A DNA stretch of 47,284 bases from Bacteroidaceae bacterium (lineage in GTDB: Bacteria; Bacteroidota; Bacteroidia; Bacteroidales; Barnesiellaceae_A): NCBI GenBank assembly GCA_017481745.1, contig JAFUOV010000022.1, positions 1 to 47,284 on the forward strand, given 5' to 3'. Numbering within the stretch: the first letter of the stretch is position 1; each line of letters opens with the position of its first letter. The notes beneath the pieces are model-generated. The model had not been told where the DNA came from and did no database searches. It saw nothing but the letters and a program-made list of their open reading frames with translations. Positions 1 to 8,666 of the stretch are shown piece after piece. The translations under genes and the position numbers were made by a program.

Positions 1-327
1 AGCAGCAACGATGATAAAGTCGAGGTAGCCGTCGTTGTTGTAGTCAATCCATTGACCAAAACCTTGATAAAGGTTGTCAAGACCGCTGAAAATTCTGTTA
101 CCATACCACTTGTCGTTGTATTCGAAAAGTTCGGTTTTGTTACCGTGAACCAATAACAAGTCGAGGTTGCCATCGTTGTTGATATCACCAAATTGGCTTG
201 AACCTTTAGAGGTCCATTCCCACCACAATTGTGCTTGGGGATACTCCCAAGTGGGTGTTGTGGCATCTGCTTTAGCAAAGTTTGCTATTAAGCAAACAAA
301 TAGTGCTAAGATTGTTGTCTTTTTCAT
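1..327 (-). CDS. Secreted FG-GAP/VCBS repeat protein, N-terminal part only
   Basis: The gene runs off the left edge, so only the first 109 codons are visible. The start is the ATG at 325-327, followed by Lys-Lys and a hydrophobic stretch (TILALFVCLIANFAKA) that reads as a signal peptide. Two Asp-rich calcium-type loops follow, DINNDGNLD near residue 68 and DYNNDGYLD near residue 97, which are the hallmark of FG-GAP/VCBS beta-propeller repeats. It resembles the N-terminus of the protein at 5067-6962. It lies 41 bases downstream of the GH-D gene at 369-2636, so it is probably the last visible member of the same polysaccharide locus. A surface glycan-binding or scaffold role is inference; whether it has a T9SS tail cannot be seen. 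Confidence 0.85.
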   Translation of the reverse strand, partial: MKKTTILALFVCLIANFAKADATTPTWEYPQAQLWWEWTSKGSSQFGDINNDGNLDLLLVHGNKTELFEYNDKWYGNRIFSGLDNLYQGFGQWIDYNNDGYLDFIIVAA

Positions 328-368
328 GATTTTGTGTTTTTAAAAATTAATTTATTGATATATAATAG

Positions 369-2636
369 TTATTTTACAAATTTACATTTTACGTTATTGC
401 CTTTGGCATCTACGGCGCGGTAGAGATATACGCCCGAGGGTAGCTCACGTACACTTACCGAGTCGTGTGCGCCTTTTACCGTAGCAACGCATACGCCGTT
501 GGTGTTGTAAACGTAGCTCTCAATGACATCGCAAGTGCCTTTGGTGCGCACCTCCTCGACCAACGCATCGTAGTAACAACGGGTGTCGTCGTATCGCAAT
601 GCGTTGACACTGTGGTTGGCAGGCTTGGGATATATCTTGTACACTGCGGCATCGGCACGAGGTACAATAGCCTCGTAGGTTTCCGATGCGATAATCTCGT
701 CGCCGGTCCACAATTCACGCACGACATACTCCTCGCCGGTTGTCAAGCCCAAGCGGTCGAAGTCTACATTGAAACGGTAGCGTTGGGTTGTGTAGTTGAG
801 GGCTGCCAAGTAGGTTGTGTCGGCAACGGTATACATAAATAGGTTGGGGGCTGCATACGCATCGGCTGCATCGACGGGATAGAATGCTTTGGTTTGATGC
901 GCCATTTGCACCATTTCGTTGTTGGCACCAAGTTGTGCCACACGCTCTTTGGCACCGGCATCGCCGTCGCTGGTGAGTTCATCACCCAATATCACAATAC
1001 CTGTAATGTACGATGAGGTGAAACGCACGCGGTTGACACTCAGGCTTTGATCTTTCATTACCACGTTGTCGGCATCGTTGTAGGTGTAGCAGTGGTCGAG
1101 CCACCAGCCGTATGCAGTAGAGTTGAGCGTATATTCGCTGTTGTCCAACGATGCGTAGGCATCGCAAGCAATACGACGGCTGTGGGCATAGTGAGCAGGG
1201 AAGAGCGGCGCGATAGAGAGGTTGATAAACATTGTGTCGCCAATGAGGTCGATGATGTATTGCATACCTTGGTTGTAGGCTTGCACACCGGTATGTACGT
1301 TTGTATCGTAGTGTTGACCCTCCAATATACCGTGTATCATGAAGTCGAGTTTTACAAACTCATATCCCCACTTGATAAATTGCTCAAACTGGTTCTTGAT
1401 GCGCGATAATGTACCCGGGTGGGTGGGGTCGAATGCAGTTGCACCGGTGCGCACCCAAGGATTGCCGTTGCTATCGCGTAGCCATGCTTCCGAGTGTTTT
1501 GTGCCGTCGGGCAGTGTGCGGTTGGGGTCGTTGCTCCAGTCGACAAAGGGTGTCCAATAGATACCGGCTTTCTGTCCGTTTTCTTTACACTTGCGCACAA
1601 ATGCGCTGTGATCGCGGTAAGCAAAGTTGTCCCAATACGAGTCAAGACCTATATATACCACACCATCCTCGCTGTGCCAGCCTTTCGATTGCAGGCTGTC
1701 GGCATAGTATTGAGATACCTCGACGGCTTGTGTACGGTTTATCTTGGTCTGTATCACACCCCAGCTGTTCCAACCAAACGGTTTTGTGCCTTTGAACGGC
1801 AGGCGAGGATGTATGGTTGCACAGAGGTCGGCATATGTTTCCAAGCCACGACGCCAGTCGGCAAAGTAGCCCAACATGATTTTTGACGAGTGCACACGAC
1901 GAGCTTTTACAGCACCGTGGGGCTCGCCTTTGTCGCGAGTGCCATTGTCAGCTGCACCATTAAATACGCACAGCGAAGTAACAACGTTGGGCGATTGGGT
2001 GGTAACATCGACACCTGTCTTCCATGTGTCGTGCTCGATAGAGCCTGTTACAAGTGCTCGACGTGAGGTGTTGTTGAACAATGCTCCCAACTCATAGGTT
2101 CTTGAGTGCGTGTTGCCAAATTTAGATGTCGAGTAGCGCACCCATTCGTCGTTGTCGAATGGTACGTATAGTTGATAGTTGATATTATCTTTATCGAGAA
2201 TCTCGGCTTTGGTCGATGTGCGTATGGGTGCTATGTAGTTGATAGCCAACTCATCGCTGCCTTGTAGTACAACATTGGTGGTGATATAGTCGCGGTCGCT
2301 GTAGAGGCAATAAAAGTGTGTAACCACCACTGTGGGTGTTTTCCCGCTTGTCGTACCGCTTACCTCGAGTTGGATACCCGTACCCAGCTCGTCTTGAATC
2401 TCTTTATGCGATACCTTGATATCGGACAACGACGAGAAAGTGGTTCTGTCATTTTGCAGACCCCATTCGGCTTCATTGTCTGTTACGAGCTTTACGCCAT
2501 CGCAAGCGATGGTTGCTTTACCGGTAGTCTGGTCTACGCTGATGCTCCATTTCCCGGCTTCTACGCTATACTCTTGTGCTACCATTGCAGTCGAGGCAAG
2601 CAGTGCACACGATATGGCTAATAGTAGTCGTTTCAT
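369..2636 (-). CDS. Clan GH-D (GH27/GH36-like) glycosidase with T9SS sorting tail, copy 2
   Basis: This is a 755-residue secreted enzyme related to alpha-galactosidases. An upstream in-frame ATG exists at 2652-2654, but the start at 2634-2636 puts a Lys-Arg plus hydrophobic signal peptide at the N-terminus and was preferred. A beta-sandwich-like region fills about residues 20-280. The (beta/alpha)8 part begins at FGWNSWG near 287. The strand motif YEFVKLDF carries the likely nucleophile Asp at about 431, and RRIACDAY the likely acid/base Asp at about 492, matching the clan GH-D layout. The last 80 residues form a T9SS type A-like sorting domain ending LPSGVYLYRAVDAKGNN followed by a basic tail. 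It is a close paralog of the next gene upstream, 66 bases away. Alpha-galactosidase is the likeliest activity; the exact family and linkage are not certain. Confidence 0.88.
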   Translation of the reverse strand: MKRLLLAISCALLASTAMVAQEYSVEAGKWSISVDQTTGKATIACDGVKLVTDNEAEWGLQNDRTTFSSLSDIKVSHKEIQDELGTGIQLEVSGTTSGKTPTVVVTHFYCLYSDRDYITTNVVLQGSDELAINYIAPIRTSTKAEILDKDNINYQLYVPFDNDEWVRYSTSKFGNTHSRTYELGALFNNTSRRALVTGSIEHDTWKTGVDVTTQSPNVVTSLCVFNGAADNGTRDKGEPHGAVKARRVHSSKIMLGYFADWRRGLETYADLCATIHPRLPFKGTKPFGWNSWGVIQTKINRTQAVEVSQYYADSLQSKGWHSEDGVVYIGLDSYWDNFAYRDHSAFVRKCKENGQKAGIYWTPFVDWSNDPNRTLPDGTKHSEAWLRDSNGNPWVRTGATAFDPTHPGTLSRIKNQFEQFIKWGYEFVKLDFMIHGILEGQHYDTNVHTGVQAYNQGMQYIIDLIGDTMFINLSIAPLFPAHYAHSRRIACDAYASLDNSEYTLNSTAYGWWLDHCYTYNDADNVVMKDQSLSVNRVRFTSSYITGIVILGDELTSDGDAGAKERVAQLGANNEMVQMAHQTKAFYPVDAADAYAAPNLFMYTVADTTYLAALNYTTQRYRFNVDFDRLGLTTGEEYVVRELWTGDEIIASETYEAIVPRADAAVYKIYPKPANHSVNALRYDDTRCYYDALVEEVRTKGTCDVIESYVYNTNGVCVATVKGAHDSVSVRELPSGVYLYRAVDAKGNNVKCKFVK

Positions 2637-2702
2637 TTTTGTTGGTATTAACATAAAGAGTCTTATTTTGAGTGTGATAAAATTATTTCTATATAGGCTC
2701 TG

Positions 2703-4979
2703 TTATTTCTTGAACTTGCAAGTGAGGCTGTTGCCGTTGGCATCTATACCGCGGTACAGATATACTCCGGCGGGCAGTTTAGCTACGCTTACAGCGTCGT
2801 GAGCCGCTTTTACTGTCATAACACAAGTACCACTCATGTTGTATATATAGCTCTCCAATACTGTGGTGTTGCCCTTGGCGCATACCTCTTGAGTATAGGC
2901 ATCGTAGTAGCAGCGTGTTTTGTTGGGTCTCACTGCAGTTACGCTGTTGTCCTCGGGCTTGGGATATATCTTGTAGATTGCTGCATCGCCGCGGCGTACA
3001 ATCTCGTCGTAGCTCTCGGTAACAATATCCTCTTGGTCGGTCCACAATTCGCGCACTACATACTCGGTGCCGGTTGTAAGACCCAGACGGTCGAAGTCGA
3101 AGGTAAACTCATGTCGTTTTCCTGCCTCGTAGTTGAGTACGGCAAGATAGGTTGTATCGGCTACCACGTACATAAATTGGTTGGGGGCGGGGTGTCCTTG
3201 GTTGGCACTTACGGGGTAGAATGCCTTGGTCTGGTGTGCCATTTGCACAATCTCTTTTTTAGATGCCAACTCTTTGATGTTGTCTTTGGCACCTTGATCG
3301 CCTTCGGCAGAGAAGTCATCACCAAGAATTACAATACCTGTGATGTATGACGATGTGAGACGTACGCGGTTGGTACCGATGCTTTCACCTTTCAGCACTA
3401 CGTGGTCGGCATCGTTGTAGCTGTAACAATGGTCGAGCCACCAGCCGTAGGCAGTAGAGTTGAGTGTGTACTCGGCATTAGCTATCGACGAGAAGGCATC
3501 GCAAGCGATACGACGACCATGGGCGTGATGAGCCGGGAAGAGGGGTGCGATAGAGAGGTTGATAAACATAGTACCCTCGGTCAGCTCGGCTAAATATTGC
3601 ATCGCCTTGTTATATCCTTGAATACCGGTATGTATGGTCTCATCGTAGTGCTTTCCTTCGAGTGCGCCATGCACAAGGAAGTCGAGTTTTACAAACTCGT
3701 AGCCCCACTTAACAAATTGCTTGATTTGGTTTTCGATACGACCCAAAGTGGCAGGGTGGCTGGGGTCGAGGGCAATACCACCGGCTATCTCTTGAGGATT
3801 GCCATTGCTGTCGCGCAACCATGCATCGCCCCATGTGTACGAGCCGGCGCTACCGGCGGGCATTTGACCCGATTCGTTCTTGCCCCAGTCGACAAAGGGC
3901 GTCCAGTAGATACCTGCCTTTTGGTTGTTGGCTTTACATTGTTTTACAAACTTACCGTGGTCGCGTATGGCAAAGTTTTCGTTCCAATATGAGTCAAGAC
4001 CTATATATACTACGCTGTCTTGTGCTTGCCAGCCTTGCGATTGCAACTCGGTGGCAAAGAAGTCCGATGTCTCCATAGCCTTGGCGGGGCGGATGTTGGT
4101 CTGTATAACACCCCAACTGTTCCAACCGAAAGGTTTAGCACCGCTGAAGGGGAGCTTGGGATGTACCGTAGCGCACAGGTCGCCGTATGTTTCCATACCA
4201 CGACGCCAGTCGGCAAAGTAGCCAATCATCATCTTCGACGACTCTACCTTTGTGCCTTTCACAGCACCGTGTATGTCGTTGTCGCGAGTACCACCTTTAG
4301 ATGTTACACCGTTGAATACCAATAGCGAGTTGAGGGTGTTCTCGGCAGATGATGCTGCGGTAACACCGGTCTTCCATGTGTCGTGCTCGATAGAGCCTGC
4401 TACAAGACCACGACGGGTATCGTTGTTGAACAACACACTCACCTCGTAGCAAGTAGGATGCCAGTCGCCAAAGAGTTTTGTTTCGTAGCGAGTCCAACCA
4501 TCATTGTCGAAGGGTACGTACAAGAAGTAGTTGGTGCCGGCATCGAGTATTGTAGATGATGCTGTGGTGCGAATAGGTGCGATATAGTTTATCTCCAGAT
4601 TGTTGTCGCTTTGCAACGTAACATCGGTGAGGATATAATCTTTATCACTATATATATAATATGTATGAGTAATCGTTGTAATGGGAGCTTGGGTTGTCTT
4701 ACCTGTTACGATAAGTTGCTTACCTGTACCAAACTCGTCTTGATAGTTGCTGCTTGTAACAGCAATATCGGTAAGAGTAGAGAATGTAGTTTTGTTGTCT
4801 ACAAGTCCCCATTCAGCCTCATTCTCGGCTAATATTGTTGTGTTGTTATAGGCAATAGATGCCTTGCCGGTTGTTTCGTTGACACTGACGCGCCATGCAC
4901 CGGCTTCTGTAACGTTTTCTTGCGCCATCACGGTTGTTGCAAGAAGGATAGAAGATATAATGAGTGTAAATTTTTGCAT
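2703..4979 (-). CDS. Clan GH-D (GH27/GH36-like) glycosidase with T9SS sorting tail, copy 1
   Basis: This 758-residue secreted enzyme is the upstream member of a tandem duplicate pair. It starts with a short signal peptide (MQKFTLIISSILLATTVMA). The catalytic barrel shows PFGWNSWGVIQT, YIGLDSYW and KAGIYWTPFVDW in the same order as its neighbour. The nucleophile motif is EFVKLDFLVHG and the acid/base motif RRIACDAF. The C-terminus ends in a T9SS type A-like domain (AKLPAGVYLYRGIDANG then a Lys-rich end), which predicts export across the outer membrane and surface attachment by the Por system encoded at 35-41 kb. It follows the FG-GAP protein gene by 87 bases, with a stem-loop in between. Hydrolysis of a terminal alpha-galactoside is inferred from the clan; substrate is unknown. 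Confidence 0.88.
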   Translation of the reverse strand: MQKFTLIISSILLATTVMAQENVTEAGAWRVSVNETTGKASIAYNNTTILAENEAEWGLVDNKTTFSTLTDIAVTSSNYQDEFGTGKQLIVTGKTTQAPITTITHTYYIYSDKDYILTDVTLQSDNNLEINYIAPIRTTASSTILDAGTNYFLYVPFDNDGWTRYETKLFGDWHPTCYEVSVLFNNDTRRGLVAGSIEHDTWKTGVTAASSAENTLNSLLVFNGVTSKGGTRDNDIHGAVKGTKVESSKMMIGYFADWRRGMETYGDLCATVHPKLPFSGAKPFGWNSWGVIQTNIRPAKAMETSDFFATELQSQGWQAQDSVVYIGLDSYWNENFAIRDHGKFVKQCKANNQKAGIYWTPFVDWGKNESGQMPAGSAGSYTWGDAWLRDSNGNPQEIAGGIALDPSHPATLGRIENQIKQFVKWGYEFVKLDFLVHGALEGKHYDETIHTGIQGYNKAMQYLAELTEGTMFINLSIAPLFPAHHAHGRRIACDAFSSIANAEYTLNSTAYGWWLDHCYSYNDADHVVLKGESIGTNRVRLTSSYITGIVILGDDFSAEGDQGAKDNIKELASKKEIVQMAHQTKAFYPVSANQGHPAPNQFMYVVADTTYLAVLNYEAGKRHEFTFDFDRLGLTTGTEYVVRELWTDQEDIVTESYDEIVRRGDAAIYKIYPKPEDNSVTAVRPNKTRCYYDAYTQEVCAKGNTTVLESYIYNMSGTCVMTVKAAHDAVSVAKLPAGVYLYRGIDANGNSLTCKFKK

Positions 4980-5016
4980 AGTCTTAGGGCAGTTTGGCTT
5001 ATCTTTATGGTTTTAA

Positions 5017-5046
5017 ACTTGGGCGGTGCGGATGCACCGCCCAAGT
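5017..5046 (-). terminator. Perfect 13-bp stem-loop after the FG-GAP protein gene
   Basis: Bases 5017-5029 (ACTTGGGCGGTGC) pair perfectly with 5034-5046 around a 4-base loop. It sits 20 bases past the stop of the gene at 5067-6962, in the direction of transcription. Only a weak U-rich stretch follows on the minus strand (TTAAAACC), so it may terminate partly, or protect the upstream mRNA end, rather than fully stop transcription. Confidence 0.6.
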
Positions 5047-5066
5047 GAAGTTATATCACAAGGATA

Positions 5067-6962
5067 TTAGAGAACAACTTTAGCAACAGCAACGCCGTTA
5101 GCGCCAGTTACTTTCACAACGTAGATACCACCGGCGAGGGCTACCTCAACTTGGTTGGCACCTGCAACGTTACCGGCAGCTACGAGAGCACCATTGGTAG
5201 CATATACAGCATACTCGGCAGCAGTAGCATCACCGTTTACAACGTTGATAACGCCGTTCAAAGCGTATACAGCTACGTTGGCATTCTTAACGCTTTCTAC
5301 AGCACCGTCAGCACCGGCTTTAGTGAACAAACCACCACGAGCACCGTTGTCAACAGCTTGTACACCAAACTCATAATCGTCGGCTTTCATGCCTTTGAAT
5401 GTATAAGTAGTAGTGTTCAAGAGAGCTTGAGTGCGGTTTACGCGGAGGAAACCTGTTGCGAGGTCGGCGGGAGTCAAGCAGAATACAGCACCTGTAGCAT
5501 TGTTCTTAGCGTATACGTTGTAGCGAAGAGCATCAGCAGGAGTAGTATCGTCGGTAGGAGCAGTCCAAGAGAGAACTACGTTTTCACCGTCTTGCTCGGC
5601 AGCAACATTTGTGGGAGCACCGGGAGCTTGGTTAGCAGCAACACCCTTGATGAATGTTATATAGTTGGGCCATGTGGGAGACTCAACGAAAGGCCAATTT
5701 TCATGTTCAGGACCTTCGTTGTTACCACCATCGCGGTAACCATAAACGTGGAGTTCCATCAAACCGTCGTTGTTGATATCAACCAAGTTGAGGTCACCAC
5801 CACGACACCATGCACGTGAAGGAAGTGCATCGGTTGCATCTTCAAATGTCATATCACCATTGCTGAGATAGATACCGATAGGACCAGCCCAACCCGATGA
5901 AGCATAGTCGGTCAAACCGTCGTTGTTGATGTCGGCAAAAGCAAGTTTCGACTCACGACCTACAAGCCAAGTTGTAGTTTCGTCGTATGCTGCCCAATTC
6001 TTACCAGTACCATCGTTTACATAAAGGAATGCACGACCACCCCAGCCGTCGAGGTCGCAGTTACGACCAGTCTCGATGAGGTCGAGTACACCGTTGTTGT
6101 CGTAGTCGATGGGGAATACGATACCTGAGTTTGAACCATGACCAAAGCCACGAATAGGCTCGAAAGTCATATCGCCTTTATTGAGGTAAACTGTTGTAGT
6201 AGATACGTCATTAACCTCAGCATCCCAACCGGTAGTACAGATATCCATCAAACCATCGTTGTTGAAATCGGCTACGAAGCAACCACCACCGTTAGTCAAG
6301 AAGAACTCAGAGTTGTTTTGGGGTACGAAAGAACCTTTTTGGTCATTTACCCAGATGGTAGCTTGACGAGTAGATTCAAGACCAATAGTATAACCACCAC
6401 AGAAGAGAATATCTACCCAACCGTCGTTGTTGAAATCGGCGGGGAACATGATGATTTGGTTGTGGTCTTCGTTCTCACGACCATAAGAGTAGAACACATC
6501 TTCTTCAAGTTCAAACTCTTCTGTCAACAAATAGTTGCCCTCGGCACCTTCGTTGCGATAAGTGTAGAGAATAACAGTATTAGCGTCTACACCACCATCG
6601 GCATTACGACCGGTAGAACCGGTAACGATAAGGTCGAGGTTACCATCGTTGTTGTAGTCGTACCACATAGCAGCAGCACCATTAACGCTGGCAAAGAGAA
6701 GGTCATCTTGATCTTCGATTACGTTTGTAAAGGTGTTGTCACCGTTGTTTTTCCACAACATAGGATCGGCACCATTGCGGAACATAAGACAATCCATGTA
6801 ACCGTCGTTGTTCCAGTCGGCATAAGCAGCTTGACCACGTTCACCCATTTCATAGATGAAAGAACCATCTTGTTGTACTTCGAAAGTAGGCAAAGTAGCT
6901 TGTGCCATTACCGATGCAGCTGAGAAAAGAGCTGCGATAGCGAGTAATTGTTTTGCTTTCAT
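5067..6962 (-). CDS. FG-GAP/VCBS repeat surface protein with Fn3 domain and T9SS tail
   Basis: This 631-residue protein begins with a signal peptide (MKAKQLLAIAALFSAASVMA). At least seven Asp/Asn-rich loops follow between about residues 49 and 405, among them DWNNDGYMD, DYNNDGNLD, DFNNDGWVD, DFNNDGLMD, DINNDGLTD and DINNDGLME; these are calcium-binding turns of FG-GAP/VCBS propellers. A fibronectin type III domain starts at about 447 (PGAPTNVAAEQDG). The last 75 residues are Ala/Val-rich and end GGIYVVKVTGANGVAVAK plus VVL, a T9SS type A-like sorting domain. It occupies the position where SusE/SusF-like surface glycan-binding lipoproteins usually follow SusD, so a glycan-capture role is a reasonable inference. 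No catalytic motif was seen. Confidence 0.88.
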   Translation of the reverse strand: MKAKQLLAIAALFSAASVMAQATLPTFEVQQDGSFIYEMGERGQAAYADWNNDGYMDCLMFRNGADPMLWKNNGDNTFTNVIEDQDDLLFASVNGAAAMWYDYNNDGNLDLIVTGSTGRNADGGVDANTVILYTYRNEGAEGNYLLTEEFELEEDVFYSYGRENEDHNQIIMFPADFNNDGWVDILFCGGYTIGLESTRQATIWVNDQKGSFVPQNNSEFFLTNGGGCFVADFNNDGLMDICTTGWDAEVNDVSTTTVYLNKGDMTFEPIRGFGHGSNSGIVFPIDYDNNGVLDLIETGRNCDLDGWGGRAFLYVNDGTGKNWAAYDETTTWLVGRESKLAFADINNDGLTDYASSGWAGPIGIYLSNGDMTFEDATDALPSRAWCRGGDLNLVDINNDGLMELHVYGYRDGGNNEGPEHENWPFVESPTWPNYITFIKGVAANQAPGAPTNVAAEQDGENVVLSWTAPTDDTTPADALRYNVYAKNNATGAVFCLTPADLATGFLRVNRTQALLNTTTYTFKGMKADDYEFGVQAVDNGARGGLFTKAGADGAVESVKNANVAVYALNGVINVVNGDATAAEYAVYATNGALVAAGNVAGANQVEVALAGGIYVVKVTGANGVAVAKVVL

Positions 6963-7009
6963 AAAATAAAGTTTTTAGTTATTAATAAAGTGGATTATAA
7001 AAAGTTTCT

Positions 7010-7070
7010 ACTTAAAAATCTACCACCTATGCAACTGTGAGCATACTGCTCACGAGGTGCATAGGGTGTA
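7010..7070 (-). terminator. Two-part stem-loop with U-tract after susD
   Basis: Downstream of the SusD stop, 7021-7033 pairs with 7058-7070 (two mismatches), and an inner stem pairs 7037-7043 (GTGAGCA) with 7047-7053 (TGCTCAC). Reading the minus strand, the hairpin is followed directly by GATTTTTAAG, a short U-run. This looks like an intrinsic terminator or attenuator that separates susCD from the FG-GAP and GH-D genes. Confidence 0.7.
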
Positions 7071-7081
7071 GTTGTGTTGTT

Positions 7082-8647
7082 TTATCTTAAACCGGGATTT
7101 TGGTCGGTAGTAGAGATAAACTCATTTTGAGTAATCTCGGTGTAAGGAATGGGGAAACGTTTGTGATACTCTTGCATGTTGCCATCACGTTTAGCCCATT
7201 GATTACGCTCCTTGGTATACTCTACATATTTGCCTGTACGTATGAGGTCGTAACGACGCCACATCTCTGCCATCAACTCGCGCATACGCTCATCGAGAAT
7301 ATTGGTGCGGAAGTCTTCTTGGCTCATGCCGGTATTCCACTTCATCTCGGCGGGGAGCTCCCAATTCCAAGCGCGGGCACGGATCTGGTCGTTGATAATG
7401 CCAACGGCATCGGCAGTAGCACCGGTCTCGTTGAGAGCCTCGGCATAAAGCATGAGTACGTCGGCATAACGAAGGAAATAAGTATTTTTACCGCAGTCCC
7501 AGAAATTCACATCGAGTTCTACAATGCGTTCATCTTCATACTTCTTGATGTGGGGATCGAGTTGGTCGTCACCAAAACCCGATACAAGAGCGGCTTTCTT
7601 ACCATCCCAATCGAAATTGGTACGGATGGTGGCATCGTAGCGAGTATCGCCTTCTTCCCATATACCGCCTTGAGCCACTGTACTATAAGCATAAACAGTG
7701 GGGAGAGCTTCGTCGTAACCACCATGGGGGCAACGTTGACCCCAGTCCGATGCAGCACGGCTACCGCAGTACCATTGCAATTGGCACTTGTCGGTGATGT
7801 TGTTGTAGTAGTATGTCCACAACGACTCGCTGTCGCAGTTTACATTGTAATCCCAGAGGTCGGCATAAGAAGGCATCAAAGAGAAACCACCATTGTCTAC
7901 AACATCTTTGAGTATCTCTTTGGCTTTCTCGTAGTTGCGATATTCGGGAGTCTCGGCAGCCATGTATATCTTGGCAAGCATCACCTTGGCAGTCCATGAG
8001 GTAGGTATGCGACCGTCGCCTTGGCGTTTGGTAGGCAAGTTATCGGCAGCGGTAGTATAGAGGTCTACCATGTGTTTGTATACCTCGTTCAAGGGACGAC
8101 GACCCGACATTTGGATAGAACCATCCTCGTTGATGGTTGTGATGGGCAATTCGCCCCAATACCATACCATCTCAAAGAGAGCTGTAGCCTCGTAGAAGGC
8201 AGCTTGTCCGACAAACGATTTCAAGTCGGCGTTTGTAGGGTCGGCAAGCAATTGGGGTTCCAAAATGTTGCGAGCTTGTGCAGCTTGTACAGCAATGGGG
8301 AAGCGGAGGTTCCACAATTGTGAGAAGTTGGAGTTCTCGCTGTTATAAAGGGGCGAGAAGGTGTCGAAAGAGCCTTTGTCGGGATAGTCGCGGAGCTGAC
8401 ACTCACCGATTTGCAACTCGTCGGTACCGTGGTTGAGGCGCAAGCCCTCACGCGAGTTGCGGCATTGGCGTAGTTTTACATACAATCCATTCAAGTAATA
8501 TTGAATGTTATTGTTATCGCTAAGAATTTGCTCAATAGACATTGAAGTTTGCGGCTCTTCAGAGAGGAATTCATCGGTACATGCCGGTGTGGCTGCCACA
8601 AACAGTGCCATTGCGCATATGCTGAATTTCTTGATTATTGATTTCAT
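7082..8647 (-). CDS. susD: SusD/RagB family nutrient-binding outer-membrane lipoprotein
   Basis: This is the surface lipoprotein that caps the SusC channel and binds incoming glycan. The chosen start (8645-8647) gives a basic N-terminus, a hydrophobic stretch and a lipobox-like ATPAC, with the lipidated Cys at residue 23; an alternative ATG lies two codons upstream. The mature part begins TDEFLSEEPQTSMS, typical for the family, and continues with helical TPR-like segments (FYEATALFEMVWYWGELPI, KVMLAKIYMAAE) and a C-terminal domain ending in RFPIPYTEI and NPGLR. Length, 521 residues, is normal. It follows susC by 19 bases and is surely co-transcribed with it. The sugar bound cannot be read from the sequence. 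Confidence 0.96.
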   Translation of the reverse strand: MKSIIKKFSICAMALFVAATPACTDEFLSEEPQTSMSIEQILSDNNNIQYYLNGLYVKLRQCRNSREGLRLNHGTDELQIGECQLRDYPDKGSFDTFSPLYNSENSNFSQLWNLRFPIAVQAAQARNILEPQLLADPTNADLKSFVGQAAFYEATALFEMVWYWGELPITTINEDGSIQMSGRRPLNEVYKHMVDLYTTAADNLPTKRQGDGRIPTSWTAKVMLAKIYMAAETPEYRNYEKAKEILKDVVDNGGFSLMPSYADLWDYNVNCDSESLWTYYYNNITDKCQLQWYCGSRAASDWGQRCPHGGYDEALPTVYAYSTVAQGGIWEEGDTRYDATIRTNFDWDGKKAALVSGFGDDQLDPHIKKYEDERIVELDVNFWDCGKNTYFLRYADVLMLYAEALNETGATADAVGIINDQIRARAWNWELPAEMKWNTGMSQEDFRTNILDERMRELMAEMWRRYDLIRTGKYVEYTKERNQWAKRDGNMQEYHKRFPIPYTEITQNEFISTTDQNPGLR

Positions 8648-8666
8648 AGTCATTCGATATTAATGA

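Noticed and set aside
369..4979. One glycosidase gene split by a frameshift
   Set aside because: Each frame has its own signal peptide, full catalytic barrel and sorting tail, so these are two complete paralogs.
6138..6923. A 261-codon frame antisense to the FG-GAP protein gene
   Set aside because: Its Val/Thr/Ile-rich translation comes from the repeated Asp/Asn/Gly codons of the real gene on the other strand.
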